NCBI GenBank assembly: GCA_005888525.1
Contig: VBAB01000255.1
Span: 1-5,159, forward strand
Direction of reading: 5' to 3'
DNA from: Alphaproteobacteria bacterium
GTDB lineage: Bacteria; Pseudomonadota; Alphaproteobacteria; Rhizobiales; Hyphomicrobiaceae
DNA: 5,159 nucleotides
Below, piece after piece: positions 1-5,159 of the stretch; within the stretch, counting starts at the first letter, position 1; every line of letters begins with the position of its first letter. The translations under genes and the position numbers were made by a program. The notes beneath the pieces are model-generated. The model was given only the letters and a program-made list of their open reading frames with translations. It had not been told where the DNA came from and searched no databases.

Positions 1-121
1 CGAGATCTCGTTCGACGCCACCGACAAGGGCGGCGAGACCATCCATATCGACGCCGCCTACGTGCGCGCCCGCATCGGCGACCTCGCCAAGAACGCGGAC
101 CTCAGCAAGTTCATTCTTTAG
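1..121 (+). CDS. hslU: ATP-dependent protease ATPase subunit HslU, C-terminal end only
   Basis: Only the last 39 codons are present. The first complete codon begins at base 2 and the TAG stop is at 119-121. The visible peptide starts EISFDATDKGGETIHID and ends NADLSKFIL. HslU is the hexameric AAA+ unfoldase that feeds proteins into the HslV peptidase in the cytoplasm. In that family the extreme C-terminus, DLSRFIL in Escherichia coli, inserts between HslV subunits and activates them. The DLSKFIL ending here matches that tail closely, so the identification is firm despite the short fragment. The AAA+ core, Walker motifs and I-domain lie outside the window, and hslV is expected upstream of it. 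The next gene is on the opposite strand and ends only 7 bases away. Confidence 0.93.
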   Translation, partial: EISFDATDKGGETIHIDAAYVRARIGDLAKNADLSKFIL

Positions 122-140
122 ATCGGCGTCAGGAGCCGAT
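122..140. terminator. Possible weak hairpin between convergent hslU and the 129-578 gene
   Basis: A perfect 6-bp inverted repeat, ATCGGC (122-127) and GCCGAT (135-140), encloses a 7-base loop directly after the hslU stop. It has no following T-run on either strand, so it is not a canonical intrinsic terminator. Its position between two converging genes is the main reason to list it. Its right arm and most of its loop lie inside the last codons of the minus-strand gene. Confidence 0.25.
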
Positions 141-578
141 GATGACCTGCGTCGACGCGTGACCGCCGGCGGACCTGTAGCTGGCGAAACCGCCGTCGTC
201 GGCAGCGCGTTGCGCCGCGCCGTTGGGCGTCGCACGCTCGATGGGAGACGGCACCAGCGGCAGCCATCCACTCCAAGAGGGGAACGGCGCTCGGCTCCAC
301 ACGCTCCAGTCGGCGAACGGCGCCCAGAAGGTCACGCTGGGCCCAAGCCACCATGTCTGCACCATCGTCGGCCAGGGGGTAGGCACGAGCGCACGCGCGG
401 CCGGCTGAGGCTGCCCGGGCGGAGTGTTGCGCGGGCTCGCCGATTCCAGCATCTCCGACCAGAGCGACATGCTGCGGCTGGCCGAAGCCGCCAACGTGCT
501 GGTGGCGGCCCTCAGATAGGAGCGCACGATGGCGGCCGTGGCATCGACGAGCTGCGATTGCGTCTTGAAATCCAGCAT
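129..578 (-). CDS. Trp-rich protein of unknown function with phasin-like N-terminal helix
   Basis: This is a 149-residue protein I cannot assign to a named family. Residues 1-46 form a probable amphipathic helix (MLDFKTQSQLVDATAAIVRS and onward, ending around SLWSEMLE). That helix resembles the start of phasins and related small granule-associated proteins of alphaproteobacteria, but this is resemblance only. Residues 50-112 are rich in Pro and Trp: eight of the nine tryptophans fall between residues 69 and 105. The C-terminus is a short polar block, FASYRSAGGHASTQVIIGS. There is no signal peptide or clear membrane helix. The start at 578 is supported by GGGAG seven bases upstream and by a promoter-like region further up. 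It converges on hslU with 7 bases between the stops. An overlapping plus-strand frame (159-863) exists but is Arg/Gly-rich and lacks family features, so the minus strand is preferred. Confidence 0.7.
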   Translation of the reverse strand: MLDFKTQSQLVDATAAIVRSYLRAATSTLAASASRSMSLWSEMLESASPRNTPPGQPQPAARALVPTPWPTMVQTWWLGPSVTFWAPFADWSVWSRAPFPSWSGWLPLVPSPIERATPNGAAQRAADDGGFASYRSAGGHASTQVIIGS

Positions 579-585
579 GGGCGTT

Positions 586-590
586 CTCCC
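586..590 (-). promoter_or_regulatory. Ribosome binding site of the 129-578 gene
   Basis: The minus strand reads GGGAG, then seven bases, then the ATG at 578. This is a strong Shine-Dalgarno match at normal spacing. It supports both the start codon and the choice of strand for this unassigned gene. Confidence 0.65.
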
Positions 591-632
591 GCACCAAAGC
601 CTGGGTGCACTGCTCTACGCCGCCGCATACTC

Positions 633-661
633 ATGCTAGCCGTTTTTATGCAACGCAACAA
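633..661 (-). promoter_or_regulatory. Candidate sigma-70-type promoter for the 129-578 gene
   Basis: On the minus strand, TTGTTG (656-661) and TAGCAT (633-638) are separated by exactly 17 bases. They match the -35 and -10 consensus at 3 of 6 and 4 of 6 positions. The site lies in a locally AT-richer stretch of an otherwise GC-rich window. The predicted start of transcription would be about 45-50 bases before the ATG at 578. The -35 element falls inside one copy of a TTGTTGCG repeat, so a regulator binding that repeat could control access of RNA polymerase. Confidence 0.4.
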
Positions 662-683
662 GAATCATGACGCATCGCAACAA
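649..683 (-). repeat. Two TTGTTGCG direct repeats 22 bp apart, TGC/GCA-rich possible operator
   Basis: On the minus strand TTGTTGCG occurs at 676-683 and again at 654-661, a start-to-start distance of 22 bp, or about two helical turns. The second copy runs into TGCGTTGCA (649-657), an imperfect palindrome of the form TGC-N3-GCA. The first copy is followed by TGCGATGCG, a related but poorer version. PhaR regulators of polyhydroxyalkanoate-granule genes are known to bind CTGC-N3-GCAG-like sites. The core here fits but the flanking bases do not, so assignment to PhaR is inference. The repeats overlap the candidate -35 element. Confidence 0.4.
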
Positions 684-686
684 AAG

Positions 687-712
687 TGCGTTAATTCCAG
701 CGCCAGCACGCA
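687..712 (-). terminator. Possible weak terminator after the 743-1264 gene
   Basis: Read on the minus strand, TGCGT (708-712) and ACGCA (687-691) can form a 5-bp stem with a 16-base loop, followed by CTTTTG. It lies about 30 bases past the stop of the membrane-protein gene. The stem is short and the T-run has only four residues, so this is a weak candidate. The 579-742 spacer otherwise holds the promoter and repeats of the next gene. Confidence 0.22.
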
Positions 713-742
713 TTTGGCAGCGCTTGCCTCACCATTCCGCGC

Positions 743-1264
743 TCACTTCGCAGTGCGCCAAGTTGCAACCCGCGCAGAAGACTCGTCGGGCGAGGAAGCG
801 GCCTTCGGAGGAGCGATGACATCCGGCGTCGAAGCCTGCTGCCCGTCCGGCCCGGCCGCATAGCGGCCCGAGAACAGCCAATAGACGATGCCGGCGACAA
901 ATCCCGTGACGATGAAAGCCGTCACCGCGTAGCTGTTGACGATGCTGGCCTCGCCCGTGGCCTCCGTCCAGAACTGCGCCAGGAAGCCGACGCCGGCGAT
1001 GGCGATGCCGACGAGCACATAATAGAGCCAGCTGCCGATCCTCTGCCACTCGCCGAAACCCGCGCCGATCAAGGCAAATGGCGCAGCGAAGACCGCGCTG
1101 TGCGTGCCCGCCGCCAGCGACAGCAGGGCAGCTTCCGAAAGGCGTTCGCCGATGAGCTCCGTCGCCAGCTCGAGCGGCGTATAGACGAACAGCACCATGG
1201 TGAACCCTGCCGCCAGGCAGGCGAACACGAAGCCGATGATCACCCGAAGCATGCCACTGATCAT
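743..1264 (-). CDS. Four-helix integral membrane protein with polar C-terminal tail, unknown function
   Basis: This is a 173-residue protein with four probable transmembrane helices, at about residues 6-29, 46-69, 78-98 and 112-131. A hydrophilic Pro/Ser/Ala-rich tail of about 37 residues follows (137-173). A short conserved-looking block GEWQRIGSWLYY (71-82) precedes helix 3, and helix 4 ends in TGFVAGIVYWLFSGRYA (120-136). Both blocks have counterparts in the neighbouring 1348-1770 protein, so the two are likely distant duplicates. I recognise no catalytic or transport motif and do not assign a function. The start at 1264 is preferred over the ATG at 1252 because TGGAG lies five bases upstream of it. 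The gene follows its relative after 83 bases, so it may be co-transcribed with it or driven by the weak promoter at 1301-1330. Confidence 0.8.
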   Translation of the reverse strand: MISGMLRVIIGFVFACLAAGFTMVLFVYTPLELATELIGERLSEAALLSLAAGTHSAVFAAPFALIGAGFGEWQRIGSWLYYVLVGIAIAGVGFLAQFWTEATGEASIVNSYAVTAFIVTGFVAGIVYWLFSGRYAAGPDGQQASTPDVIAPPKAASSPDESSARVATWRTAK

Positions 1265-1269
1265 GTTCG

Positions 1270-1274
1270 CTCCA
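1270..1274 (-). promoter_or_regulatory. Ribosome binding site deciding the start at 1264
   Basis: The minus strand reads TGGAG, then CGAAC, then ATG at 1264. This favours the first ATG over the in-frame ATG four codons later at 1252. Confidence 0.6.
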
Positions 1275-1300
1275 GCCGCCGGCGCTTGGCTATTTCGCCC

Positions 1301-1330
1301 AATCTAACTGGGCCGACCCGTTGTCCTCAA
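1301..1330 (-). promoter_or_regulatory. Weak candidate promoter for the 743-1264 gene
   Basis: On the minus strand TTGAGG (1325-1330) and TAGATT (1301-1306) are separated by 18 bases, each matching the sigma-70 consensus at four of six positions. A short hairpin, GCCCA (1297-1301) with TGGGC (1309-1313), overlaps the -10 element. The spacer between the two membrane genes is long enough for a promoter, but read-through from the rlmN unit is equally possible. Confidence 0.25.
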
Positions 1331-1347
1331 TCACGTTTTTTGCGCCA

Positions 1348-1770
1348 TTATGCGGTGCGGCCCGCAAGCAGCCAGTAGACGAAGCCTCCCGCGAAACCGG
1401 CGGTCGCGAGCACCTGCCAGACCACGGGCGACAGCTCCAGCACGGTCGCCGGCTGGCCAATGCGGGTGAGCAGCGGCACGACCGCCAGCGCCACGCCGCC
1501 GCCGACGATGTAGTAGACCGCGCTCCTGATGCGCGCCGCCTCCCCCACGATGACGAGCAGAAGCGCGGGCACCAGGGTGTGCACTGTGGCAAACCGAAGA
1601 GCCATGGCGACGATGTCGAGAATGGCGCCGAACGGAACCTCGTCGGGGCGTGTGCTGATGGCTTGCACCACTCGTTCCTGCCCGAGCGAGAAGATCACGA
1701 ACAGCGTGACCGCCGCCGCCAGCACGAAGGCGATCGGCAGCAGAATGATCCGTCCCAAGGCCCGCATCAT
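1348..1770 (-). CDS. Four-helix integral membrane protein downstream of rlmN, unknown function
   Basis: This is a 140-residue, very hydrophobic protein with probable transmembrane helices at about residues 7-28, 54-77, 84-102 and 116-135. The block GEAARIRSAVYYIVGG (76-91) and the ending AGFAGGFVYWLLAGRTA (124-140) line up with blocks in the 743-1264 protein. The open frame extends upstream to 1860, but that extension overlaps the end of rlmN and is Arg-rich and uncharacteristic. The start at 1770 gives an ordinary membrane-protein N-terminus and has a run of six G seven bases upstream. A second ATG directly follows at 1767. The gene begins 17 bases after the rlmN stop, so co-transcription with rlmN is very likely. 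No known functional motif is seen, and a role in RNA modification should not be assumed from the position alone. Confidence 0.8.
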   Translation of the reverse strand: MMRALGRIILLPIAFVLAAAVTLFVIFSLGQERVVQAISTRPDEVPFGAILDIVAMALRFATVHTLVPALLLVIVGEAARIRSAVYYIVGGGVALAVVPLLTRIGQPATVLELSPVVWQVLATAGFAGGFVYWLLAGRTA

Positions 1771-1787
1771 GGCGTTGCCCCCCGTTT

Positions 1788-2981
1788 TTACGCGGCCCCT
1801 TGCGCGACTTTGCGCTCGCGGGCGCTGAGCTTCGCGCTCTCCGACCTGAGCTGCCCGCACGCCGCCATGATGTCACGGCCGCGCGGGGTGCGCACGGGGC
1901 TCGCATAGCCCGCCCGGTTCACGATCTCCGCGAAACGCTCGATCTGCTCCCAATCCGAGCACTCGTGCGCCGTGCCGGGCCATGGATTGAACGGGATCAG
2001 GTTGATCTTGGCCGGGATGCCGGCGAGCAGCTTCACCAGCGCCTTGGCATCGGCGAGGCTGTCGTTCACCCCCTTCAGCATCACGTACTCGAACGTGATG
2101 CGGCGGGCATTCGAAAGGCCCGGATAGGCCCGGCACGCGGCCATCAGCTCGGTAATCGGGTACTTGCGGTTGATCGGCACCAGCTTGTCACGCAGCTCGT
2201 CGCGCACCGCATGCAGCGAGATGGCCAGCATGGTGCCCGCCTCCTCGCCCCAGCGCGGGATCTCCGGCACGACGCCACTGGTGGAGAGCGTGATGCGCCG
2301 CTTGGAGATGGCAAGCCCGTCGCCGTCTGCGACAACGGCCATGGCATCGCGCACGCTGGCGAAATTGTAGAGTGGCTCGCCCATGCCCATCAGCACGACA
2401 TTGGTGATCTTGCGCTCTATGGCGGGCAGCGGAGCGCCGTCTCGTGGCGGCGCGGCGGCCGGCCAGTCGCCGATGCGGTCGCGCGCCAGCAGCACTTGGC
2501 CGACGACCTCGGAGGCCTCCAGGTTGCGCACCAGCCGCTGCGTGCCGGTGTGACAGAACGAGCAGGTGAGCGTGCAGCCGACCTGGCTCGAGATGCACAG
2601 CGTGCCACGATCTGCCTCGGGGATGTAGACCGTCTCGATCTCGGGGGCGCGCGCCTCGTGGCCGCGGATGGGGAGCCGCAGCAGCCATTTCCGGGTGCCG
2701 TCCACCGACGCCTGCTCGGTCACGATCTCGGGCCGATCCAGGCAATAGGCGCTGGCCAGCGTGGCACGCAGCTCCTTGGAGACGTCCGACATGTCATTGA
2801 AGTCGGTGGCCCCGCGCACGTAGATCCAGCTCCACAGCTGGCCGAGGCGCATATTGAGCTGCTTGTCAGGTACGCCAACGCCGGCCAACGCCGCGCGCAA
2901 GCCCTCGCGGCCGAGCCCGGCAAGCGAGGCTTTGGCAGAAACAAGTGGCTGAGGCGCACCGGCCTGGAGAATAGCGTGCAT
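1788..2981 (-). CDS. rlmN: Dual-specificity 23S rRNA / tRNA adenine-C2 methyltransferase RlmN
   Basis: This is a 397-residue cytoplasmic radical-SAM enzyme that methylates C2 of A2503 in 23S rRNA and of A37 in certain tRNAs. The radical-SAM cluster motif CTLTCSFC supplies cysteines 136, 140 and 143. Cys129, in TLCISSQVGC, and Cys375, in RGRDIMAACGQL, match the two E. coli catalytic cysteines (118 and 355) used in methyl transfer. The SAM-binding GMGEP motif is at 199-203, and the expected ETVYIP segment lies just before the cluster. The N-terminal accessory domain (about residues 10-90) includes the LWSWIYVRGATDFNDMSDVSKELR stretch typical of the family. All key residues are present, so the enzyme should be active. 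An in-frame ATG at 3062 would add 27 residues. I prefer 2981 because that extension is low-complexity, has no ribosome binding site and is not family-like, whereas GGAA lies five bases before 2981. The next gene follows after 17 bases. Confidence 0.95.
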   Translation of the reverse strand: MHAILQAGAPQPLVSAKASLAGLGREGLRAALAGVGVPDKQLNMRLGQLWSWIYVRGATDFNDMSDVSKELRATLASAYCLDRPEIVTEQASVDGTRKWLLRLPIRGHEARAPEIETVYIPEADRGTLCISSQVGCTLTCSFCHTGTQRLVRNLEASEVVGQVLLARDRIGDWPAAAPPRDGAPLPAIERKITNVVLMGMGEPLYNFASVRDAMAVVADGDGLAISKRRITLSTSGVVPEIPRWGEEAGTMLAISLHAVRDELRDKLVPINRKYPITELMAACRAYPGLSNARRITFEYVMLKGVNDSLADAKALVKLLAGIPAKINLIPFNPWPGTAHECSDWEQIERFAEIVNRAGYASPVRTPRGRDIMAACGQLRSESAKLSARERKVAQGAA

Positions 2982-3071
2982 TGGGGTTCCGACTTCTCGA
3001 CCGCCCCTATCTAGCTGGGAACTGCCGCAACAGGAAGTCGTCCGACGTGGGGATGACGCCATCGGAGCCGA

Positions 3072-4229
3072 TTAAACGCGAAGCAGGCCCTTCTTGTTGA
3101 GCCAATACGCCGTCACGCCGACGAGGAAGGCAATGCCGACGTTCCAAACAGCGAGGGCGCCGGTGACCATCATCACGAAGCGCTCGCCCTTGTCCTTGCT
3201 GATGTCGCAGGCACCGAGTGCAAGCTGGGCTCCCGTCAAGAACAGAATGACGCCGAGAATGCTCGGCGGGAACAAGCGCAGAAGCGTGCCGACGGAGCCG
3301 CTGAAGAGGGTTGCCGTCACCAGCAGCACGATCCCCAGAATGACGAGCGCACCGCCCGTGCGCGCGCCGAACTGGACGTGTCCCGCCATCCCGCCGGCCC
3401 CGTGGCACATGGGCACGCCGCCGACGCTGGCACTGAGGAGGTTCATGAGCCCGGTCGAGGTCGAGATCTTGCTCTCGTTGACCGGACGGTTTGGAAACAG
3501 CCGGTTGTTCTCTTCGGTGATGGCGAGGACGGCGTTGCCGAGTGTCAGCGGGACCTGAGGCAGAGCCAGGAATACCGTGCCGACTACGAAGTCGTTCAAG
3601 GTCAGACTGCCCAAAGCGAATGTCGGCAAGCGCAGCTCGATGTGCACTTCGCGCAGCGCACTCAACAAAGTCGGGTCGCTGAGGATGCCGTAACCGGCGC
3701 CGAACAGCAGCAGCAGGAACATGGCCGGAATGATGCGATTGCTGAGCAGAAGGGATGTGCCGAGCAAGGCGGCGCCACCGACCCACCAGTTCTGCGACAT
3801 CATTTTCGCGCCTTCGATCATGAAGCCGAAGCCGAGCCCGAGAATGATGCCCAATACCACCGGCCGGGTAATGAGCTTGGCGACATGGTGAGCGGTGCCG
3901 GTCAAACCGAGGACGAGCCAGACGATGCCGGTAGCCAGACTCGCACCCCACACCATTGCAGGCGTGATGATCAGAGTCTGTGCCGCCTGCGTGGTGGCAA
4001 TCGCGCCCGCAGCCTTCATGGGCTGTACCGGCATCGGCGTGCGATAGACGAAGCCGCACACGATCATGGCCAGACCAAAGGCCAGCAGGACTCCGAACGG
4101 GTCCATCTTGAGCACGCTGATGTAGGCGACGACGAAGGGAACGAGCGTGCCGAGATCGCCGAAGGCACCGGCCACCTCCATGCGGTCGAAGCGGTTGGTG
4201 ACTGGCGCTAAGGCGGCTTCTTCCGGCAT
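3072..4229 (-). CDS. MOT1-family molybdate/sulfate-type permease
   Basis: This is a 385-residue polytopic inner-membrane protein with roughly ten to twelve hydrophobic segments. Signature stretches of the MOT1 molybdate transporter group, which is related to SulP, are visible: GDLGTLVPF (24-32), YRTPMPVQPMKA (62-73), PQVPLTLGNA (224-233) and GGVPMCHGAGGMAGH (270-284). Characterised plant and algal MOT1 proteins take up molybdate with high affinity. Substrate here is inferred as molybdate, with sulfate or another oxyanion possible. There is no C-terminal STAS domain, as expected for MOT1 and unlike classical SulP proteins. The start at 4229 retains the short N-terminal segment before GDLG and has a weak AAGAAG four bases upstream. 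The gene begins 43 bases after a substrate-binding-protein gene and is probably co-transcribed with it. MOT1 proteins work without ABC partners, so a functional link is not certain. Confidence 0.88.
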   Translation of the reverse strand: MPEEAALAPVTNRFDRMEVAGAFGDLGTLVPFVVAYISVLKMDPFGVLLAFGLAMIVCGFVYRTPMPVQPMKAAGAIATTQAAQTLIITPAMVWGASLATGIVWLVLGLTGTAHHVAKLITRPVVLGIILGLGFGFMIEGAKMMSQNWWVGGAALLGTSLLLSNRIIPAMFLLLLFGAGYGILSDPTLLSALREVHIELRLPTFALGSLTLNDFVVGTVFLALPQVPLTLGNAVLAITEENNRLFPNRPVNESKISTSTGLMNLLSASVGGVPMCHGAGGMAGHVQFGARTGGALVILGIVLLVTATLFSGSVGTLLRLFPPSILGVILFLTGAQLALGACDISKDKGERFVMMVTGALAVWNVGIAFLVGVTAYWLNKKGLLRV

Positions 4230-4244
4230 GGCACTTCTTGCGCT

Positions 4245-4268
4245 GGCTGCGTGTGGTCGGCTCGTGTG
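4245..4268. repeat. Short imperfect direct repeat in the spacer before the MOT1 gene
   Basis: GGCTGCGTGTG (4245-4255) and GGCTCGTGTG (4259-4268) are copies differing by a single base deletion, separated by 3 bases. They fill much of the 43-base spacer between the binding-protein stop and the MOT1 start. No function is evident; chance or slippage is likely. Confidence 0.3.
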
Positions 4269-4272
4269 TTAT

Positions 4273-5159
4273 TCAGCTTCCGGCAAGCCCATGCGCTTCC
4301 GGGAAAAACAGGTCCTTCCACGAGTCGGCCTTGTTCTTCACCGATCCGATGCGATACAGAAAATCGATCAGCTTGCCGACCCGGGTTGGCACCTTGGTGT
4401 ATTCCATGTCCTGCCCCGAGAAGCTCGCCGTCAGGTCGTCCTCGGTCAGCTTCTTCTCTTTCGTCATCTCGATATAGAGCCTGGCCGCGCGTCGCTTGTC
4501 GGAGTTGATCCACGCGTGCGACTCGTCGAACGCCTTGTTGACCGCCGCAAACACCTTTGGGTTCTCCGTGCGGAATTTCTCGTTCGAGGTGAAGGTCACC
4601 CCGGTCGTCGGCCCGCCCATGATGTCGAAGCCGGAGGTCACCGTCCGCAAGCCCGCCTTCATTTCCGCCTCGTGAAACGGCGAGGTGGCGAAGTGCGTGT
4701 TGATCTCATGTCCCGGATTGAGCACGGCCGCCACGGCCTCGGGATGCGGCAACCCCACGATGATATGATCGAGCTTGGTGTGATTGCCTTGTCCCCAGAG
4801 CTGCTCTGCCGCGATATGCATCATGATGGCCTGGGTGGAGACCTTCAGCGAAGGCACCGCGATGCGATCCTTCTCGGTGAAATCCTTCAGCGAGTGGATG
4901 TTGGGGTTGCGCGTATTGAGCCAGAGGTTGTTGTTGGCGAGCGCACCCAGCGCCTTGACGGCGATGCCGCTCCGCGTCCGATCCCAGACGACCGCCAGCG
5001 AGGGTACGCCCTGACAAGCGAAGTGCACGTTGCCTGAAAGCATCGCATCGTTGACGGCGGCGGGCCCGCCGAGCTTGACCCAGCCGACCTTGACATCGTT
5101 CATGCCGGCGGCGGCGAGATGCTTTTCGACCAGCTTCTGGTGCTCCATGACCATTGCCG
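4273..5159 (-). CDS. ABC transporter periplasmic substrate-binding protein, NMT1/SsuA-like, N-terminus missing
   Basis: The coding frame runs off the right edge. From the methionine at 5154, 293 residues are visible, and the frame stays open to the window end, so that methionine is unlikely to be the true start. Full-length relatives have roughly 330-345 residues, so about 40 residues are missing, including the expected signal peptide and first strand. Segments typical of the NMT1/THI5/SsuA fold are seen: VKLGGPAAVNDAMLSGNVHFA (listed in part; 26-46), LWLNTRNPNIHSLKDF (77-92), IAVPSLKVSTQAIMMHIAAE (98-117) and AWINSDKRRAARLYIEMT (214-231). This family binds nitrate, sulfonates, taurine, bicarbonate or pyrimidine precursors in the periplasm for import. 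The substrate cannot be read from the sequence. No ATPase or permease gene lies downstream; they would have to be upstream, outside the window, or elsewhere. The next gene downstream is a MOT1 permease. Confidence 0.9.
   Translation of the reverse strand, partial: AMVMEHQKLVEKHLAAAGMNDVKVGWVKLGGPAAVNDAMLSGNVHFACQGVPSLAVVWDRTRSGIAVKALGALANNNLWLNTRNPNIHSLKDFTEKDRIAVPSLKVSTQAIMMHIAAEQLWGQGNHTKLDHIIVGLPHPEAVAAVLNPGHEINTHFATSPFHEAEMKAGLRTVTSGFDIMGGPTTGVTFTSNEKFRTENPKVFAAVNKAFDESHAWINSDKRRAARLYIEMTKEKKLTEDDLTASFSGQDMEYTKVPTRVGKLIDFLYRIGSVKNKADSWKDLFFPEAHGLAGS

Noticed and set aside
159..863. A 234-codon plus-strand frame opposite the 129-578 gene and the spacer
   Set aside because: It runs through the promoter region and the end of a membrane-protein gene, has Arg/Gly-rich composition, and lacks a convincing ribosome binding site compared with the minus-strand gene.
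1800..3014. A 404-codon open frame on the plus strand opposite rlmN
   Set aside because: It lies entirely antisense to an unmistakable RlmN. Its product is Arg/His/Gln-rich with no domain, as expected of a shadow frame in GC-rich DNA.
3010..3038. TTCCTG and TAGATA 17 bases apart on the minus strand as a possible rlmN promoter
   Set aside because: Spacing is right but the hexamers match the consensus at only two and three positions, so it is not distinguishable from chance.
3061..3072. Near-palindrome ATCGGAGCCGAT just after the MOT1 stop, echoing the arms of the 122-140 hairpin
   Set aside because: The loop is too small for a stable hairpin, there is no T-run, and a 6-base shared arm is expected by chance in DNA of this composition.
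3007..4059. A 350-codon minus-strand frame overlapping the MOT1 gene
   Set aside because: It is an alternative frame of the MOT1 gene with Arg/His-rich low-complexity composition. The MOT1 frame carries the family motifs.
4147..5037. A 296-codon plus-strand frame opposite the binding-protein gene
   Set aside because: It is antisense to a clear NMT1/SsuA-like protein and is Arg/Gly/His-rich without recognisable motifs.

Overview
The window looks like chromosomal DNA from a GC-rich alphaproteobacterium, probably of the order Hyphomicrobiales. This is inferred from the high GC content, the alphaproteobacterial character of the HslU tail and of RlmN, and the presence of an NMT1/SsuA-type binding protein beside a MOT1-type permease. 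No rRNA, tRNA, CRISPR array, insertion sequence or phage gene is visible.

Layout: the extreme left end holds the last 39 codons of hslU on the plus strand, the ATPase of the HslVU protease. Every other gene is on the minus strand. Read in transcription order, from right to left, these are: (1) an NMT1/SsuA-like ABC transporter substrate-binding protein lacking its N-terminus (4273-5159); (2) a MOT1-family molybdate/sulfate-type permease (3072-4229), 43 bases after it; (3) rlmN, the 23S rRNA/tRNA adenine-C2 methyltransferase (1788-2981); (4) a 140-residue four-helix membrane protein starting 17 bases after rlmN (1348-1770); (5) a second, related four-helix membrane protein with a polar C-terminal tail (743-1264); (6) after a 164-base spacer, a tryptophan-rich protein of unknown function with a phasin-like N-terminal helix (129-578), ending convergently 7 bases from hslU.

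Functional reading: the binding protein and the MOT1 permease form one transport-related block. rlmN and the first membrane gene are almost certainly co-transcribed, and the second membrane gene may join them or use its own weak promoter. The last gene has the most distinctive regulatory region: a plausible sigma-70-type promoter overlapped by TGC/GCA-rich repeats 22 bp apart. These resemble in outline the operators of PhaR, the regulator of polyhydroxyalkanoate-granule genes.

The window is mostly ordinary housekeeping and transport DNA. The parts worth a second look are the tandem related membrane proteins behind rlmN and the Trp-rich protein with its repeat-bearing promoter.
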